Below are positions 7,972 to 16,928 of a stretch of DNA of 64,000 nt, one piece after another; position 1 is the first letter of the stretch, and each line of letters opens with the position of its first letter. The stretch lies in assembly GCA_964342525.1 (NCBI GenBank), contig CAYFGQ010000013.1, forward strand, positions 1 to 64,000. Direction: 5' to 3'. The DNA is from G963676205 sp964342525. Its GTDB lineage: Bacteria > Campylobacterota > Campylobacteria > Campylobacterales > Arcobacteraceae. The notes beneath the pieces were generated by a model that did no database searches, was not told the origin of the DNA, and saw only the letters and a list, made by a program, of their open reading frames with translations. Position numbers and translations under genes: made by a program.

Positions 7972-8709
7972 TTGTCTGTATCACATAATAAATCTCTTTT
8001 AAAAGGTCTTCAAGTTTTAAAAGAAGTGATGAATTCTACTGAACCAATCAATGCAAATACACTATGCGCTAGACTTGATATAGATAAGAGTACAATGTCT
8101 AGATTGATCACTACTTTAATGAGCGAAGAATTTATAAAATATGTGGATAATACTAAAGAGATAGTTTATGCAGATGTAATGGGAAATCTATCAAAGAAAA
8201 ATAGACAAGAACTTATAGTAAAACATACTGAGAATATTTTAAATGAAGTATTCAGCCTTACAAATGAGTGTGCATATATGACAGTATATGATGAAGAGAT
8301 GTCTTTAAATCTAAATCAAATAGATAATTCAAATAGAGTTTTAAAAAATAGAAACACTATAGGGTCACATACACCACTTCATTTAAGTGCTATGGGAAAA
8401 GTTATCCTAGCTTATACAGATATAGATGTAACTACTCTAAACCTTGAAGCATTTACTTCAAAAACAATCACTCAGATAAAAAGACTAAGATTTGAGCTAG
8501 CAAAAATTCAAGATCAAGGTTTTGCTATTGCTGATGAAGAATTTGAATATGGACTTAGATCTTTAGCTATTCCATACTATAGTAAAAATGGAGAATTTAT
8601 TGGTGCTATAGGGATATCTGGACTTGCAAATAGATTACCAATTGAAAAAATGGAAGAATATGCTGAACAAATGGTAAAAATAGCTTCTAAAAACCTTATC
8701 TCGTTTTAA
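7972..8709 (+). CDS. IclR-family transcriptional regulator
   Basis: A 245-residue regulator with an N-terminal winged helix-turn-helix (about residues 5-65, SLLKGLQVLKEVMNS...NANTLCARLDIDKSTMSRLI) and a C-terminal effector domain of the IclR type (about 75-245, with HLSAMGKVILAY and a GLRSLAIPYY segment). I chose the TTG at 7972 because GGAG (7963-7966) sits 5 bases before it. The earlier in-frame TTG at 7942 has no ribosome site and would add a Phe-rich tail unlike the family. It diverges from the CoA-lyase operon and is most likely its regulator, responding to a pathway acid. Confidence 0.88.
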   Translation: MSVSHNKSLLKGLQVLKEVMNSTEPINANTLCARLDIDKSTMSRLITTLMSEEFIKYVDNTKEIVYADVMGNLSKKNRQELIVKHTENILNEVFSLTNECAYMTVYDEEMSLNLNQIDNSNRVLKNRNTIGSHTPLHLSAMGKVILAYTDIDVTTLNLEAFTSKTITQIKRLRFELAKIQDQGFAIADEEFEYGLRSLAIPYYSKNGEFIGAIGISGLANRLPIEKMEEYAEQMVKIASKNLISF

Positions 8710-8750
8710 TATCAACTCTCTTTTAGATTTACTTTTATAAAATTCGAACT

Positions 8751-9458
8751 ATGAAAGAAAAAATATATATGTTTCCAGGCTTTATGTGTGATAAAAGGCT
8801 TTGGAGTAAAATAATACCACTATTAGAAAATGACTATGAGATTGTTCACATACCTTTGCCACTAAGTAGCTGTTTTGAAGAGATAAATCAAATACTAGAT
8901 GAAAAACTGCCAAAAGAGCCTATAAATGTATTAGGATTCTCTTTAGGTGGATATGTATGTTCATACTTTGCTATAAAACACCCTGAACGTGTTAAAAAAA
9001 TCTTTATGGTTTCATCAACTGCTGGTAAACCAAATGAAAAAGAAGATAAAAGAAGAGCAGAAAAAATACAGAAAATGTTAGACTTTGGTTTTGAAGAGTT
9101 ATCCTATGAAAAATCAAAATCACTTTTAGAAGAGCAAAATCAAAATGATGAAGAGATGATAAAAGTACTACAAGATATGTTTAACGATCTTGGATATGAT
9201 CACTTTATAACTCACCTACAATCTACACTACATAGAAAACATTTAATAAATGAGATGAGTGATCTAAAAATACCTATCCATTTTTTCTATAGTACAGAAG
9301 ATAGACTATTAAACCATCCATTTATGAAAGAGATAAGTGAAAGAAAGCTAAATCATGTAACAATCAACTCAAGAGTAGGAACAAGCCATAATGTCCCTTT
9401 AGAAGATCCAATAAATCTAGTAAAACATATAAAAGAGTGGATGGATACAAATCCATAA
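8751..9458 (+). CDS. Alpha/beta-fold hydrolase
   Basis: A 235-residue cytoplasmic alpha/beta hydrolase. The nucleophile elbow GFSLGG carries the catalytic Ser near residue 65. The acid is probably Asp in STEDRLL near 184, and the His is in TSHNVPLEDP near 205. It starts with an oxyanion-type MFPGFMCDKRLW segment, as in BioH- and MenH-like esterases. It is 41 bases downstream of the IclR gene on the same strand, so it may be cotranscribed, but nothing ties it to the lyase pathway. Substrate unknown. Confidence 0.85.
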   Translation: MKEKIYMFPGFMCDKRLWSKIIPLLENDYEIVHIPLPLSSCFEEINQILDEKLPKEPINVLGFSLGGYVCSYFAIKHPERVKKIFMVSSTAGKPNEKEDKRRAEKIQKMLDFGFEELSYEKSKSLLEEQNQNDEEMIKVLQDMFNDLGYDHFITHLQSTLHRKHLINEMSDLKIPIHFFYSTEDRLLNHPFMKEISERKLNHVTINSRVGTSHNVPLEDPINLVKHIKEWMDTNP

Positions 9459-9468
9459 ACTCTTTTAT

Positions 9469-9495
9469 ATCTTATTTCAAAATTTGAAATAAGAT
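9469..9495. terminator. Convergent hairpin between the hydrolase and flavin reductase genes
   Basis: ATCTTATTTCAAA (9469-9481) and TTTGAAATAAGAT (9483-9495) form a perfect 13-bp inverted repeat around one base. It lies exactly between two convergent genes. There is no clean T tract on either strand, so it may act as an RNA end-protecting structure or a weak bidirectional terminator. Confidence 0.5.
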
Positions 9496-10058
9496 TAAAC
9501 GTCAGCCATAGCTTTAAATCTCACCCCAGCTCTACCAACATTTTCAACATGAACATGGAATCTATCATCAAGCCTTCCCTCTTCAATATACTGCTTTTTA
9601 ATCTCAAGAATCAAAGGTACAGTTTTACCCGGAATATCCACTTGCTGATAAAACTCACAAAATAAAGCACTTTGAGTTGATCTAATAATTGGTGGAAAAC
9701 CATCTACCATATGCTCAGTCTCAATACAAAACTTCTCAATCTCCCCATCCTCTTTGGGTAAAGGTGTAGCACAATTTTTTACATCTTCAGTATTATCTTT
9801 ATTTACAAAACAAATAGTCGCTTTTCCTGTCTTTAAAATATTGTGTAAAGAATCCTTTTGGGTACCATCATCCTTATGCCCAATAGATACTACAACAGTA
9901 GCTGGATTTGATGAGAGTGGTGTAAAGTAAGAAAAAGGAGCAGCATTTAAAACCCCATCATGCTCCGTAACTACCCACGCAATAGGTCTTGGAACCACTG
10001 TATCTGACATCAATTTATATCTATTTAGATCGTTTACATCTACATAATCTAAAACCAT
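9495..10058 (-). CDS. Flavin reductase-like FMN-binding split-barrel protein
   Basis: A 187-residue protein of the flavin reductase-like split-barrel family. The start LNRYKLMSDTVVPRPIAWVVT and the following NAAPFSYFTPLSSNPATVVVSIG are the usual FMN-pocket signatures. Such proteins bind FMN and reduce flavin or act as single-component oxidoreductases. The gene stands alone, convergent with the hydrolase. No partner monooxygenase is nearby, so the substrate is open. Confidence 0.85.
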   Translation of the reverse strand: MVLDYVDVNDLNRYKLMSDTVVPRPIAWVVTEHDGVLNAAPFSYFTPLSSNPATVVVSIGHKDDGTQKDSLHNILKTGKATICFVNKDNTEDVKNCATPLPKEDGEIEKFCIETEHMVDGFPPIIRSTQSALFCEFYQQVDIPGKTVPLILEIKKQYIEEGRLDDRFHVHVENVGRAGVRFKAMADV

Positions 10059-10129
10059 TTTTAACCCCCATTAAAAATATTTTTTGAAGATTATAAAAAA
10101 TTGGATTAAAAGTCGCATAATTAAATGGT

Positions 10130-10351
10130 TTAATTTTTTGTATTTTTATCATCGTATAAATTAAACCATACCTTAGTACCATCTAAAATCCCCATAGTCA
10201 TAGCAATAATAAACGAAATTACAAAATCTATAGTAAATGAAGAAAATATAATAAAATTTATCCCTAAAATTATAAATAAATATTTTATATATATTAAATT
10301 AATCCATTTTGATATAATCATCAAAGCTAAACCTACAATAATTGCTAACAT
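10130..10351 (-). CDS. Small two-helix membrane protein
   Basis: A 73-residue protein that is almost entirely hydrophobic: one membrane segment near residues 2-30 and another near 33-60, followed by a short polar tail. Its start overlaps the end of the ABC ATPase gene by 7 bases, which implies translational coupling. It could be a small membrane partner of that ATPase, although it is far too short for a normal permease. No family recognised. Confidence 0.6.
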   Translation of the reverse strand: MLAIIVGLALMIISKWINLIYIKYLFIILGINFIIFSSFTIDFVISFIIAMTMGILDGTKVWFNLYDDKNTKN

Positions 10352-11127
10352 ATAAAATACCTATTATTCTTAGATTTTACTTTTATATCCACATCAAAAA
10401 CTTTCGATAAATTTTCACTAGTTAAAATATCCTCTTTTTTGCCAGCTTTATAAATAGTGCGATCATAAACTAAAGCTATATTTCCTATCTCTTCAAATAT
10501 CTCATCAAGATGGTGAGTAACCAATATAATGGTCACCTCCTTAGATAACTTCTTCATAATATCAATAAACTGCAACTGAGCCTTTATATCAAGCCCCACA
10601 GTAGGTTCATCCAATATCAAAGCCTTAGGATTATGAATCAAAGCACGAGCCACAACACAACGCCGAAGCTCTCCAGTAGACATAGTGGCCACCTTTTTCT
10701 CCTTCAAATGCCCTATCTCCAAAAACTCCATCACTTCATCTACCCTTTTACAATCCTCATCTTTAATATTCTGAAATCTTAAAACCCCAATAGAATTATA
10801 AAGCCCACCAAGAACAAGCTCAAATCCCCTCACAAAGTTAGCATTTGTATAAATAAAATTATGAATATCATTAGTAATAATACCAATATGCTTTTTCAAA
10901 TCATCAATAGAATATCTATCACGACCCAATATCTTCTTAGTAGGATTATATTTTAAAATAGGATGAATTTCAGATTGAATAACCTTCATCAAAGTAGATT
11001 TACCAGAACCATTAGCCCCAAGAATAGCAAAATGCTCACCCTCTTTTATAGTAAGATTTAAATCTTTTAAAGCAAAGGACTCTCCATCATAGGAGATGTT
11101 TATGTTTTTAAATTCTATTATGTTCAT
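10345..11127 (-). CDS. ABC-type ATP-binding protein without an adjacent permease
   Basis: A 260-residue ABC ATPase. Walker A is GANGSGKST (37-45), the signature is MSTGELRR in place of LSGGQ, Walker B is ALILDEP, and the H-loop is VTHH. The overall pattern resembles the solo ATPases of the ModF/YlmA type more than ordinary importers. The only coupled gene is a 73-residue membrane protein (7-base overlap). Whether it drives transport or is a soluble regulator or DNA-repair type ATPase cannot be told. Confidence 0.85.
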   Translation of the reverse strand: MNIIEFKNINISYDGESFALKDLNLTIKEGEHFAILGANGSGKSTLMKVIQSEIHPILKYNPTKKILGRDRYSIDDLKKHIGIITNDIHNFIYTNANFVRGFELVLGGLYNSIGVLRFQNIKDEDCKRVDEVMEFLEIGHLKEKKVATMSTGELRRCVVARALIHNPKALILDEPTVGLDIKAQLQFIDIMKKLSKEVTIILVTHHLDEIFEEIGNIALVYDRTIYKAGKKEDILTSENLSKVFDVDIKVKSKNNRYFIC

Positions 11128-11221
11128 AGCTTATACTTCATTTTCTGATATTTTAAACATCTTATTTCCTAGTAATATAAAATAAGATCAACGTATTGAC
11201 TCTATTTAAAAAATAGTAAAA

Positions 11222-11428
11222 TCACCCTTTAAATAGGCTCTTATCTAAGTTATTTAACATATTTTTTTGATCTTGTGCTTTTAATTTTTCAATATTATCT
11301 TCACCTTGCATCATAAGCCTTAACATATCAAGTGAATCTTTCATATTTTCATATGTCCTAATTTGAATAGTAGTTTTCTTCTCATCATTTTGATTTATTG
11401 TGATAGTTTGATTTTCATTTGAATTCAT
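11222..11428 (-). CDS. Hypothetical 68-residue charged protein
   Basis: A small, soluble, Gln/Asn/Lys-rich protein with a helical middle (ENMKDSLDMLRLMMQGEDNIEKL). The ATG is preceded by AAGGATAT at good spacing, which supports a real gene. It lies between the ABC ATPase and a membrane protein, all on the same strand but with gaps of about 70-95 bases. No family recognised. Confidence 0.5.
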   Translation of the reverse strand: MNSNENQTITINQNDEKKTTIQIRTYENMKDSLDMLRLMMQGEDNIEKLKAQDQKNMLNNLDKSLFKG

Positions 11429-11499
11429 TTTATATCCTTTTTCAAAGATAATAAATTTTACTCTATAAATATTAATTAAAAATTATCAAATATTTTTAA

Positions 11500-11868
11500 T
11501 CAAAAGAACTTAACTACTATACTCAAAGAAATAAACCAAAATATAAGTGTATAAACAATTTCTATTATCATATCAGCAAGAAAAAATTTACTCTTTATAA
11601 TATTATTCGATTCAGTATATTCATCATTAATAATATTGTTCATACTATTATTAATTTTTCTAAATCCTTCAATATAAAATATAATCCCTGCATTTAAAGC
11701 TTTCTCTGCAGAATTCATGGAATTTCCTTTACTTACAGATAAAAGTACAGATGCTACAAAAACAGTTGTAACCCTAGCTAAAAATGGTACCCAAAAAATC
11801 ATACCAATAAAAGCCCAACAAGTATGAACAAATACTCTAATAATTTCTAATAAAAATCTTTTGATCAT
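11500..11868 (-). CDS. Hypothetical membrane protein
   Basis: A 122-residue protein with two N-terminal hydrophobic stretches (about residues 10-45), a polar Asn-rich middle (about 73-90), and a C-terminal helix (about 97-120). A GGGAAA ribosome site lies upstream of ATG 11868. Not recognised; the topology suggests a small inner-membrane protein. Confidence 0.55.
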   Translation of the reverse strand: MIKRFLLEIIRVFVHTCWAFIGMIFWVPFLARVTTVFVASVLLSVSKGNSMNSAEKALNAGIIFYIEGFRKINNSMNNIINDEYTESNNIIKSKFFLADMIIEIVYTLIFWFISLSIVVKFF

Positions 11869-11961
11869 ATATTTCCCTTAATTTAATTAAATAACTATAA
11901 CAAAATTGAGGTTATATTTAAGTCACAAGTAAAAAAGTTATATTTTAAAATAGATCAAGGC

Positions 11962-12022
11962 GGAGGAGTTTTTTGGCGATGGAGCTTACAAGAGGTAAGT
12001 GACTGAGTCAAAAAACTCCTCC
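11962..12022. repeat. Nested inverted repeat downstream of gyrB
   Basis: GGAGGAGTTTTTTG (11962-11975) pairs perfectly with CAAAAAACTCCTCC (12009-12022). Inside it, CTTAC (11985-11989) and GTAAG (11995-11999) form a second hairpin with loop AAGAG. Beyond the outer arms, GGC and GCC extend the symmetry, flanked by TATTTT(TT)AAAA on both sides. It starts 31 bases after the gyrB stop and is far more GC-rich than other gaps. The T runs lie inside the stem, so it is not a standard terminator. It may be a mobile or structured intergenic element. Confidence 0.7.
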
Positions 12023-12053
12023 AACGCCGATATTTTTTAAAAGATAGCTTTTT

Positions 12054-14366
12054 TTAAACGTCTAAGTGTTCAACGTCTTTCGCATGTTCCTCTATGTAGT
12101 TTCTTCTAGGCTCTACTTCATCACCCATAAATAGTGTAAATGTATCAGATGCAATCTCTGCATCTTCTACAGTTACTCTTAGAAGTCTTCTTGCTTCTGG
12201 GATCATTGTAGTTTCCCACAGCTGCTCTGGGTTCATCTCACCAAGACCTTTATATCTTTGGATATATGCACCCTTCTTTGCTATCCCTTCTATCTCTTCA
12301 AGGATTTCAATTAAATCTCTTCCATCAAATAGGGTAAGATCTCTTTCTACAAGTCTAGTATAAATATATGTAGCTTCTGAAAAATATGGTGAGCTAAATA
12401 ATTCATCATCGATTAGAAGCTCTTCTAGCCCCTCTCCTGTTTGTACGAAGATATGGATTTTTTCATCTGTTACATATTTATTTAAGATATTGTATCCCTT
12501 TGCTTCAAGGAATTTTTCTATCTCTACAAATAAATCACTATAGTCTAGTTTTACTAGATCAGAATTCTCAATTAAGTGTTTTAATACCTCTACAAGTGAA
12601 TATCTCTTCTCAAGGTTCGCTAGCATTGATCTATATGATGAAACGATTTTAAACATATCTAGAAGGTCATTGTATCCCATTCCTTGGAATTCAAAACTCT
12701 CTAATCCATTTTCAATTAAGTAATTTGAAAGGGCATTATCATCTTTTAGATAGATCTCATTTTTACCTTTTTTATATCTATATAGTGGTGGTTGAGCGAT
12801 ATATAGGTATCCTTTATCCACTACTGGTCTTAAAAATCTAAAGAAGAAAGTTAAAAGAAGTGTTTGAATGTGAGATCCATCAACATCCGCATCGGTCATG
12901 ATGATGATTTTATGATATCTGATCTTCTCTTCATCAAAATCTTCACCAATACCACAACCAAGTGCTGTGATCATATTTCTAATCTCATCAGATTTTAAAA
13001 TCTTATCAAGTCTTGATTTTTCAACATTTAAAATCTTACCTTTTAGTGGTAAAATCGCTTGATAAACCCTATCTCTACCTTGCTTAGCAGACCCACCCGC
13101 AGAGTCTCCCTCCACCAGGTATAGTTCTGAAATAGCTGGATCTTTTGATTGGCAATCAGCAAGTTTACCAGGAAGTGTTCCTACAGATACACCTGTTTTA
13201 TTTCTAGTAAGATCTCTAGCTTTTTTAGCTGCTTCTCTACCTCTAGACGCTGCTAATGCTTTTTCCATTACAAATTTAGCTTGTTGTGGATTTTCTTCAA
13301 AATATTTATTTAAAGATTCTGTTGTAAGCTTTTGACAGATAGGTTTTACATAAGATGAACCTAGCTTAGATTTTGTTTGACCCTCAAATTGTGGTTCAGG
13401 AACTTTTACTGAAACTACAGCTATAAGACCTTCCCTTACATCATCACCAGTGATTTTTGTATCTTTTTCCCTAGCATTTGCATTTTCTTTTACATATTTA
13501 ACGATAGATCTTGTAAGACCAGCTTTAAAACCAGCCTCATGTGTACCACCATCGATTGTTCTAATATTATTTACGAAAGATTGTGTTTTTTCGATATATG
13601 TATCATTGTACATTAAAGCGATATCAGCTTCGATACCATCTTCAGATACATTAAATGAAATAGGTTTAGTGATAGCTATACCTTTATTCATATCAGATAC
13701 AAATTGAGAAATACCACCCTCAAAATGATAAACCTCTTTTCTTCCATCCCTATCATCTTTTAATTCAATAGTGATAAAAGGATTTAGGTATGCAACCTCT
13801 CTAAATCTTTTAGATAAAGTATCATAATCAAATTCATCAGTTTCAAAGATATCAGTATCTGGTAAAAACTCAATAGTTGTACCAGTTTTTCTTGTAGTTC
13901 CAATTACTTCAAGTGGAGCTTTTGGGATACCAGTAGCAAACTCTTGATAATGGATCTCTCCACCTCTATGAATTGTCATCTTAAGATCACTTGATAAGGC
14001 ATTTACAACAGATACACCAACCCCGTGTAAACCACCAGATACTTTATATGTATCTTTATCAAATTTACCACCCGCATGAAGTACAGTAAGTACAACAGTT
14101 GCTGCACTTATTTTTTCTACTGGGTGCATATCTGTAGGGATACCCCTACCATTATCTGTTACGATAACACTTTTATTTTTTGTAATAGTTACTTTAATAG
14201 TATCACAATGTCCTGCCATAGCTTCATCGATAGAGTTATCAACAACTTCATATACACAGTGATGAAGTCCTCTCTCATCTGTACTACCGATATACATACC
14301 AGGTCTTTTTCTTACAGCTTCAAGTCCTTTTAGGACCTTAATATTACTAGCTCCGTATTCACTCAT
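12054..14366 (-). CDS. gyrB: DNA gyrase subunit B
   Basis: A 770-residue full-length GyrB, the ATPase and Toprim subunit of the type II topoisomerase that introduces negative supercoils. Visible signatures are the GHKL ATP site (VVDNSIDEAMAG, VTDNGRGIPTD, GLHGVGVSVVNALS), the Toprim EGDSAGGSAKQGRDR and DADVDGSHI, and the C-terminal YKGLGEMNPEQLWETT. It follows dnaN by 22 bases in the order dnaA-dnaN-gyrB, typical of an origin region. It ends next to the nested inverted repeat at 11962-12022. Confidence 0.99.
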   Translation of the reverse strand: MSEYGASNIKVLKGLEAVRKRPGMYIGSTDERGLHHCVYEVVDNSIDEAMAGHCDTIKVTITKNKSVIVTDNGRGIPTDMHPVEKISAATVVLTVLHAGGKFDKDTYKVSGGLHGVGVSVVNALSSDLKMTIHRGGEIHYQEFATGIPKAPLEVIGTTRKTGTTIEFLPDTDIFETDEFDYDTLSKRFREVAYLNPFITIELKDDRDGRKEVYHFEGGISQFVSDMNKGIAITKPISFNVSEDGIEADIALMYNDTYIEKTQSFVNNIRTIDGGTHEAGFKAGLTRSIVKYVKENANAREKDTKITGDDVREGLIAVVSVKVPEPQFEGQTKSKLGSSYVKPICQKLTTESLNKYFEENPQQAKFVMEKALAASRGREAAKKARDLTRNKTGVSVGTLPGKLADCQSKDPAISELYLVEGDSAGGSAKQGRDRVYQAILPLKGKILNVEKSRLDKILKSDEIRNMITALGCGIGEDFDEEKIRYHKIIIMTDADVDGSHIQTLLLTFFFRFLRPVVDKGYLYIAQPPLYRYKKGKNEIYLKDDNALSNYLIENGLESFEFQGMGYNDLLDMFKIVSSYRSMLANLEKRYSLVEVLKHLIENSDLVKLDYSDLFVEIEKFLEAKGYNILNKYVTDEKIHIFVQTGEGLEELLIDDELFSSPYFSEATYIYTRLVERDLTLFDGRDLIEILEEIEGIAKKGAYIQRYKGLGEMNPEQLWETTMIPEARRLLRVTVEDAEIASDTFTLFMGDEVEPRRNYIEEHAKDVEHLDV

Positions 14367-14388
14367 TATTTATTTTTCCTTTGGTGTC

Positions 14389-15459
14389 TTATCTATCTAA
14401 AATTAATGGCATAATGATTGTTGAAAATTTTCCATCTTCTAAATAAAATGGAAGATTTGACTCATTAAAGCCTATTGATATATTGTTATTGTTTACTAGA
14501 CTTAAAAAGTCTAATAGATATTTACTATTAGCTGCTAGATAGAATGAACCATCTACAGGAAGATCAATATCTATTTGTGTTTTAGCTTCACTATTTTCAT
14601 CTAATGATTCAAATACAATTGAATTTGATGAGAATGTAATTTTTACATTTGCAAATATAGATGTTACAAGTTTAATTGATTCTACTAATTGATCTTTTGG
14701 TAAAGAAAGATTATATTTTAAAGAATTAGGGATGATTCTTTCATAATCTGGAAATTTACCATTTATAAGTCTTGTAAAAAATGTAACATTATTTGAATTG
14801 ATTACTAGGTTTGTATCATCATAAAGAATAGTTGTTTCATCTAAGAAAAGTTTTTGAATCTCAATAATTGCTTTTTTAGGGATAATTAATTGTTTTGCTT
14901 CTGTTGATTGTTTATCTACATATGTTACAGCTAATCTTCTAGTATCTGTTGCTACGAAATTGATTTTATTTTGTTTAATATCTATTAATGCACCATTTAA
15001 TTCAAATTTTGGATTATTGTTATCTATTGCTGGTGTAATTTTCTTAATAGAGTTTATTAAAGATATAGTATCAACTTCTAAATTGTTTAAGTTGTTTAAT
15101 TCTGGAAATGAAGGAAATTCATCTGGATTATACATAGGAAGTTTAAAGCTTGATCTATTTTGTTTAATAAGTAGATTGTCTTCAATCTTTTCTATAATGA
15201 TATCTTCATTTTTTAATCTTCTAATAATACCAAGTAGATTAGCACCATTTACTGTAGCACTACCAGATAAGGTATCTTTTATATCTGTAAGTACTGCTTT
15301 ATATCCCATTTCATAATCTGTAGCTTTTATAGTTAAATTATCGTTTTCAACTACAAGTAGTAAATGAGATGTAATTGAACTTGCATCTTTCTTATCTAAG
15401 AAAGGTTGTATTGAAGTTACTACATTTTCAAAAACACTTTTGTTTATGATAAGTTTCAT
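14389..15459 (-). CDS. dnaN: DNA polymerase III sliding clamp (beta subunit)
   Basis: A 356-residue beta clamp with the usual three repeated domains. It encircles DNA and tethers polymerase III and other partners. Landmarks are ATDYEMGYKA, the TDTRRLAVTYV segment, GKFPDYERIIP, and the C-terminal PLILDR-type tail. It lies between dnaA (158 bases upstream, a gap with DnaA boxes) and gyrB (22 bases downstream). Transcription may be influenced by DnaA binding in the upstream gap. Confidence 0.98.
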   Translation of the reverse strand: MKLIINKSVFENVVTSIQPFLDKKDASSITSHLLLVVENDNLTIKATDYEMGYKAVLTDIKDTLSGSATVNGANLLGIIRRLKNEDIIIEKIEDNLLIKQNRSSFKLPMYNPDEFPSFPELNNLNNLEVDTISLINSIKKITPAIDNNNPKFELNGALIDIKQNKINFVATDTRRLAVTYVDKQSTEAKQLIIPKKAIIEIQKLFLDETTILYDDTNLVINSNNVTFFTRLINGKFPDYERIIPNSLKYNLSLPKDQLVESIKLVTSIFANVKITFSSNSIVFESLDENSEAKTQIDIDLPVDGSFYLAANSKYLLDFLSLVNNNNISIGFNESNLPFYLEDGKFSTIIMPLILDR

Positions 15460-15617
15460 TTCTTTGTCTCCCTAATATTTATTTCTGTAGTAGAATTAGT
15501 AGCTTTACTTGAATAAGTGAAAAACTCTGATAAAGCCCTAAATGATTGTATCTGAAGAGATTGAATAATTTAGAGATTTTTTTCACAGTTTTTCACTTGG
15601 ACCTTTAAAACTTTATT
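15460..15617. other. Part of the replication origin: DnaA-box cluster between dnaA and dnaN
   Basis: Three TTCAC-core boxes typical of campylobacterial DnaA lie here: one reversed (GTGAA, 15517-15521) and two direct (15582-15586 and 15592-15596, 10 bases apart, within TTTTTTTCACAG and TTTTTCACTTGG). Helicobacter pylori is known to have a bipartite origin flanking dnaA, and the same arrangement is seen here. The gap must also contain the dnaN promoter. Confidence 0.65.
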
Positions 15618-16928
15618 TTACCACTCCTTATTTACTATCTTATTCTTTAGATTTTCAATACTTAATCTAAAGTTTTCATCTTTCTCAATTAGCTCATTTG
15701 CTTTTGAGATATTTTTTGAAACAGATGAGTAATCTTTCATACCCAGTTCCCCTGCAATAAGTTGCATAGAGTTGTGTGTAAGCTCTCTTGTTAAGTAGAT
15801 CACGATTCTTCTAGCATTTGCTACTGTTGCAGTTCTTTTTTTAGATTTGATATCACTTGGTTTGATATTTAGTTCATTTGCTACAACTTTGATAATATCT
15901 TCAAGCTTGATATTTTCTCTTTGCTCTTTTATTTGCTCACTCAGTAAGCTTTGAACAAACTCTAAGTTGATTTCAGAGTTTAAAAGTGAAGCGTGGGCAT
16001 TTATCTTAATAAGTATACCCTCGATCTCTCTAATAGAACTTCCTATAGTTGTAGCTAGGTAGTTTATGATATCTCTAGTAAGCTCAATACCATTTAATTC
16101 ACTCTTCTTTTCAATAATAGCGATCTTTGTTTCAAGTCCAGGAAGCTGGATATCACTCATAAGACCCCATTCAAATCTACTCTTTAGTCTCTCTTCAAGT
16201 CCTGCGATCTTTGAAGGAAGTTTATCTGAAGTAAGGATGATTTGTTTATTTGCTGTGTGAAGTTCATTAAAAGTGTGGAAGAACTCCTTTTGAGTCTCCT
16301 CTTTACCACTTAAAAACTGAACATCATCGATTAGTAATAGATCACATTTTCTATATTTACTTCTAAAGTGTTCCATATTTTTATGTTGAAGTGAAAATGT
16401 GAAATCATTCATAAACTGCTCAATGGTTACATAGATCACGCTTTTGCTTTGCTCAATCATATGATTACCAATAGCTTGAAGTAAGTGAGTTTTCCCTAGA
16501 CCAGTACCACCATATAAAAATAGTGGATTGTAAAGAATTCCAGGTTTTTTAGATACTGCAAGTGCCGCATTATAAGCCATTTGATTTGAACTACCCACAA
16601 CAAAACTATCAAAAGTGTATGAAGGATTTAAGATAGTACTCTCTACCCTTTGAACCTCTTCTACTGTTTCTTTTTTAGTTTTTTTACGCTCACCAGCTAC
16701 ACGAATCTCTACTTTTCTTTTTTCACCTTCTACAGATTCAATGGCATGTTGAATACTTTTAGTGAATTTTGTGGTAACTAGATTGGCAATATATCTATTT
16801 GGTGCATCAAAAACTGCTACTTTTTCGTTTGAACTAGCTTTTTTATAGTTTAGTTGCTTGATATATCTTGTATAGTCATTGCTTGGTAAATCTTCTCTTA
16901 GTTGGGCTAAAATATCTTTAGTGGTCAA
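15618..16928 (-). CDS. dnaA: Chromosomal replication initiator protein DnaA
   Basis: A 436-residue DnaA: N-terminal DnaB-contact domain (1-75), short linker rich in Lys/Glu (80-100), and an AAA+ domain with Walker A GGTGLGKT (140-147) and Walker B LLLIDDVQFL. The C-terminal helix-turn-helix near 395-410 (GMKDYSSVSKNISKA) binds DnaA boxes. The start is TTG at 16928; no ATG or GTG fits the conserved MTTKDILAQL start, and a weak GAGAGA precedes it. It is flanked on both sides by TTCAC-type boxes, consistent with autoregulation. Confidence 0.98.
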   Translation of the reverse strand: MTTKDILAQLREDLPSNDYTRYIKQLNYKKASSNEKVAVFDAPNRYIANLVTTKFTKSIQHAIESVEGEKRKVEIRVAGERKKTKKETVEEVQRVESTILNPSYTFDSFVVGSSNQMAYNAALAVSKKPGILYNPLFLYGGTGLGKTHLLQAIGNHMIEQSKSVIYVTIEQFMNDFTFSLQHKNMEHFRSKYRKCDLLLIDDVQFLSGKEETQKEFFHTFNELHTANKQIILTSDKLPSKIAGLEERLKSRFEWGLMSDIQLPGLETKIAIIEKKSELNGIELTRDIINYLATTIGSSIREIEGILIKINAHASLLNSEINLEFVQSLLSEQIKEQRENIKLEDIIKVVANELNIKPSDIKSKKRTATVANARRIVIYLTRELTHNSMQLIAGELGMKDYSSVSKNISKANELIEKDENFRLSIENLKNKIVNKEW

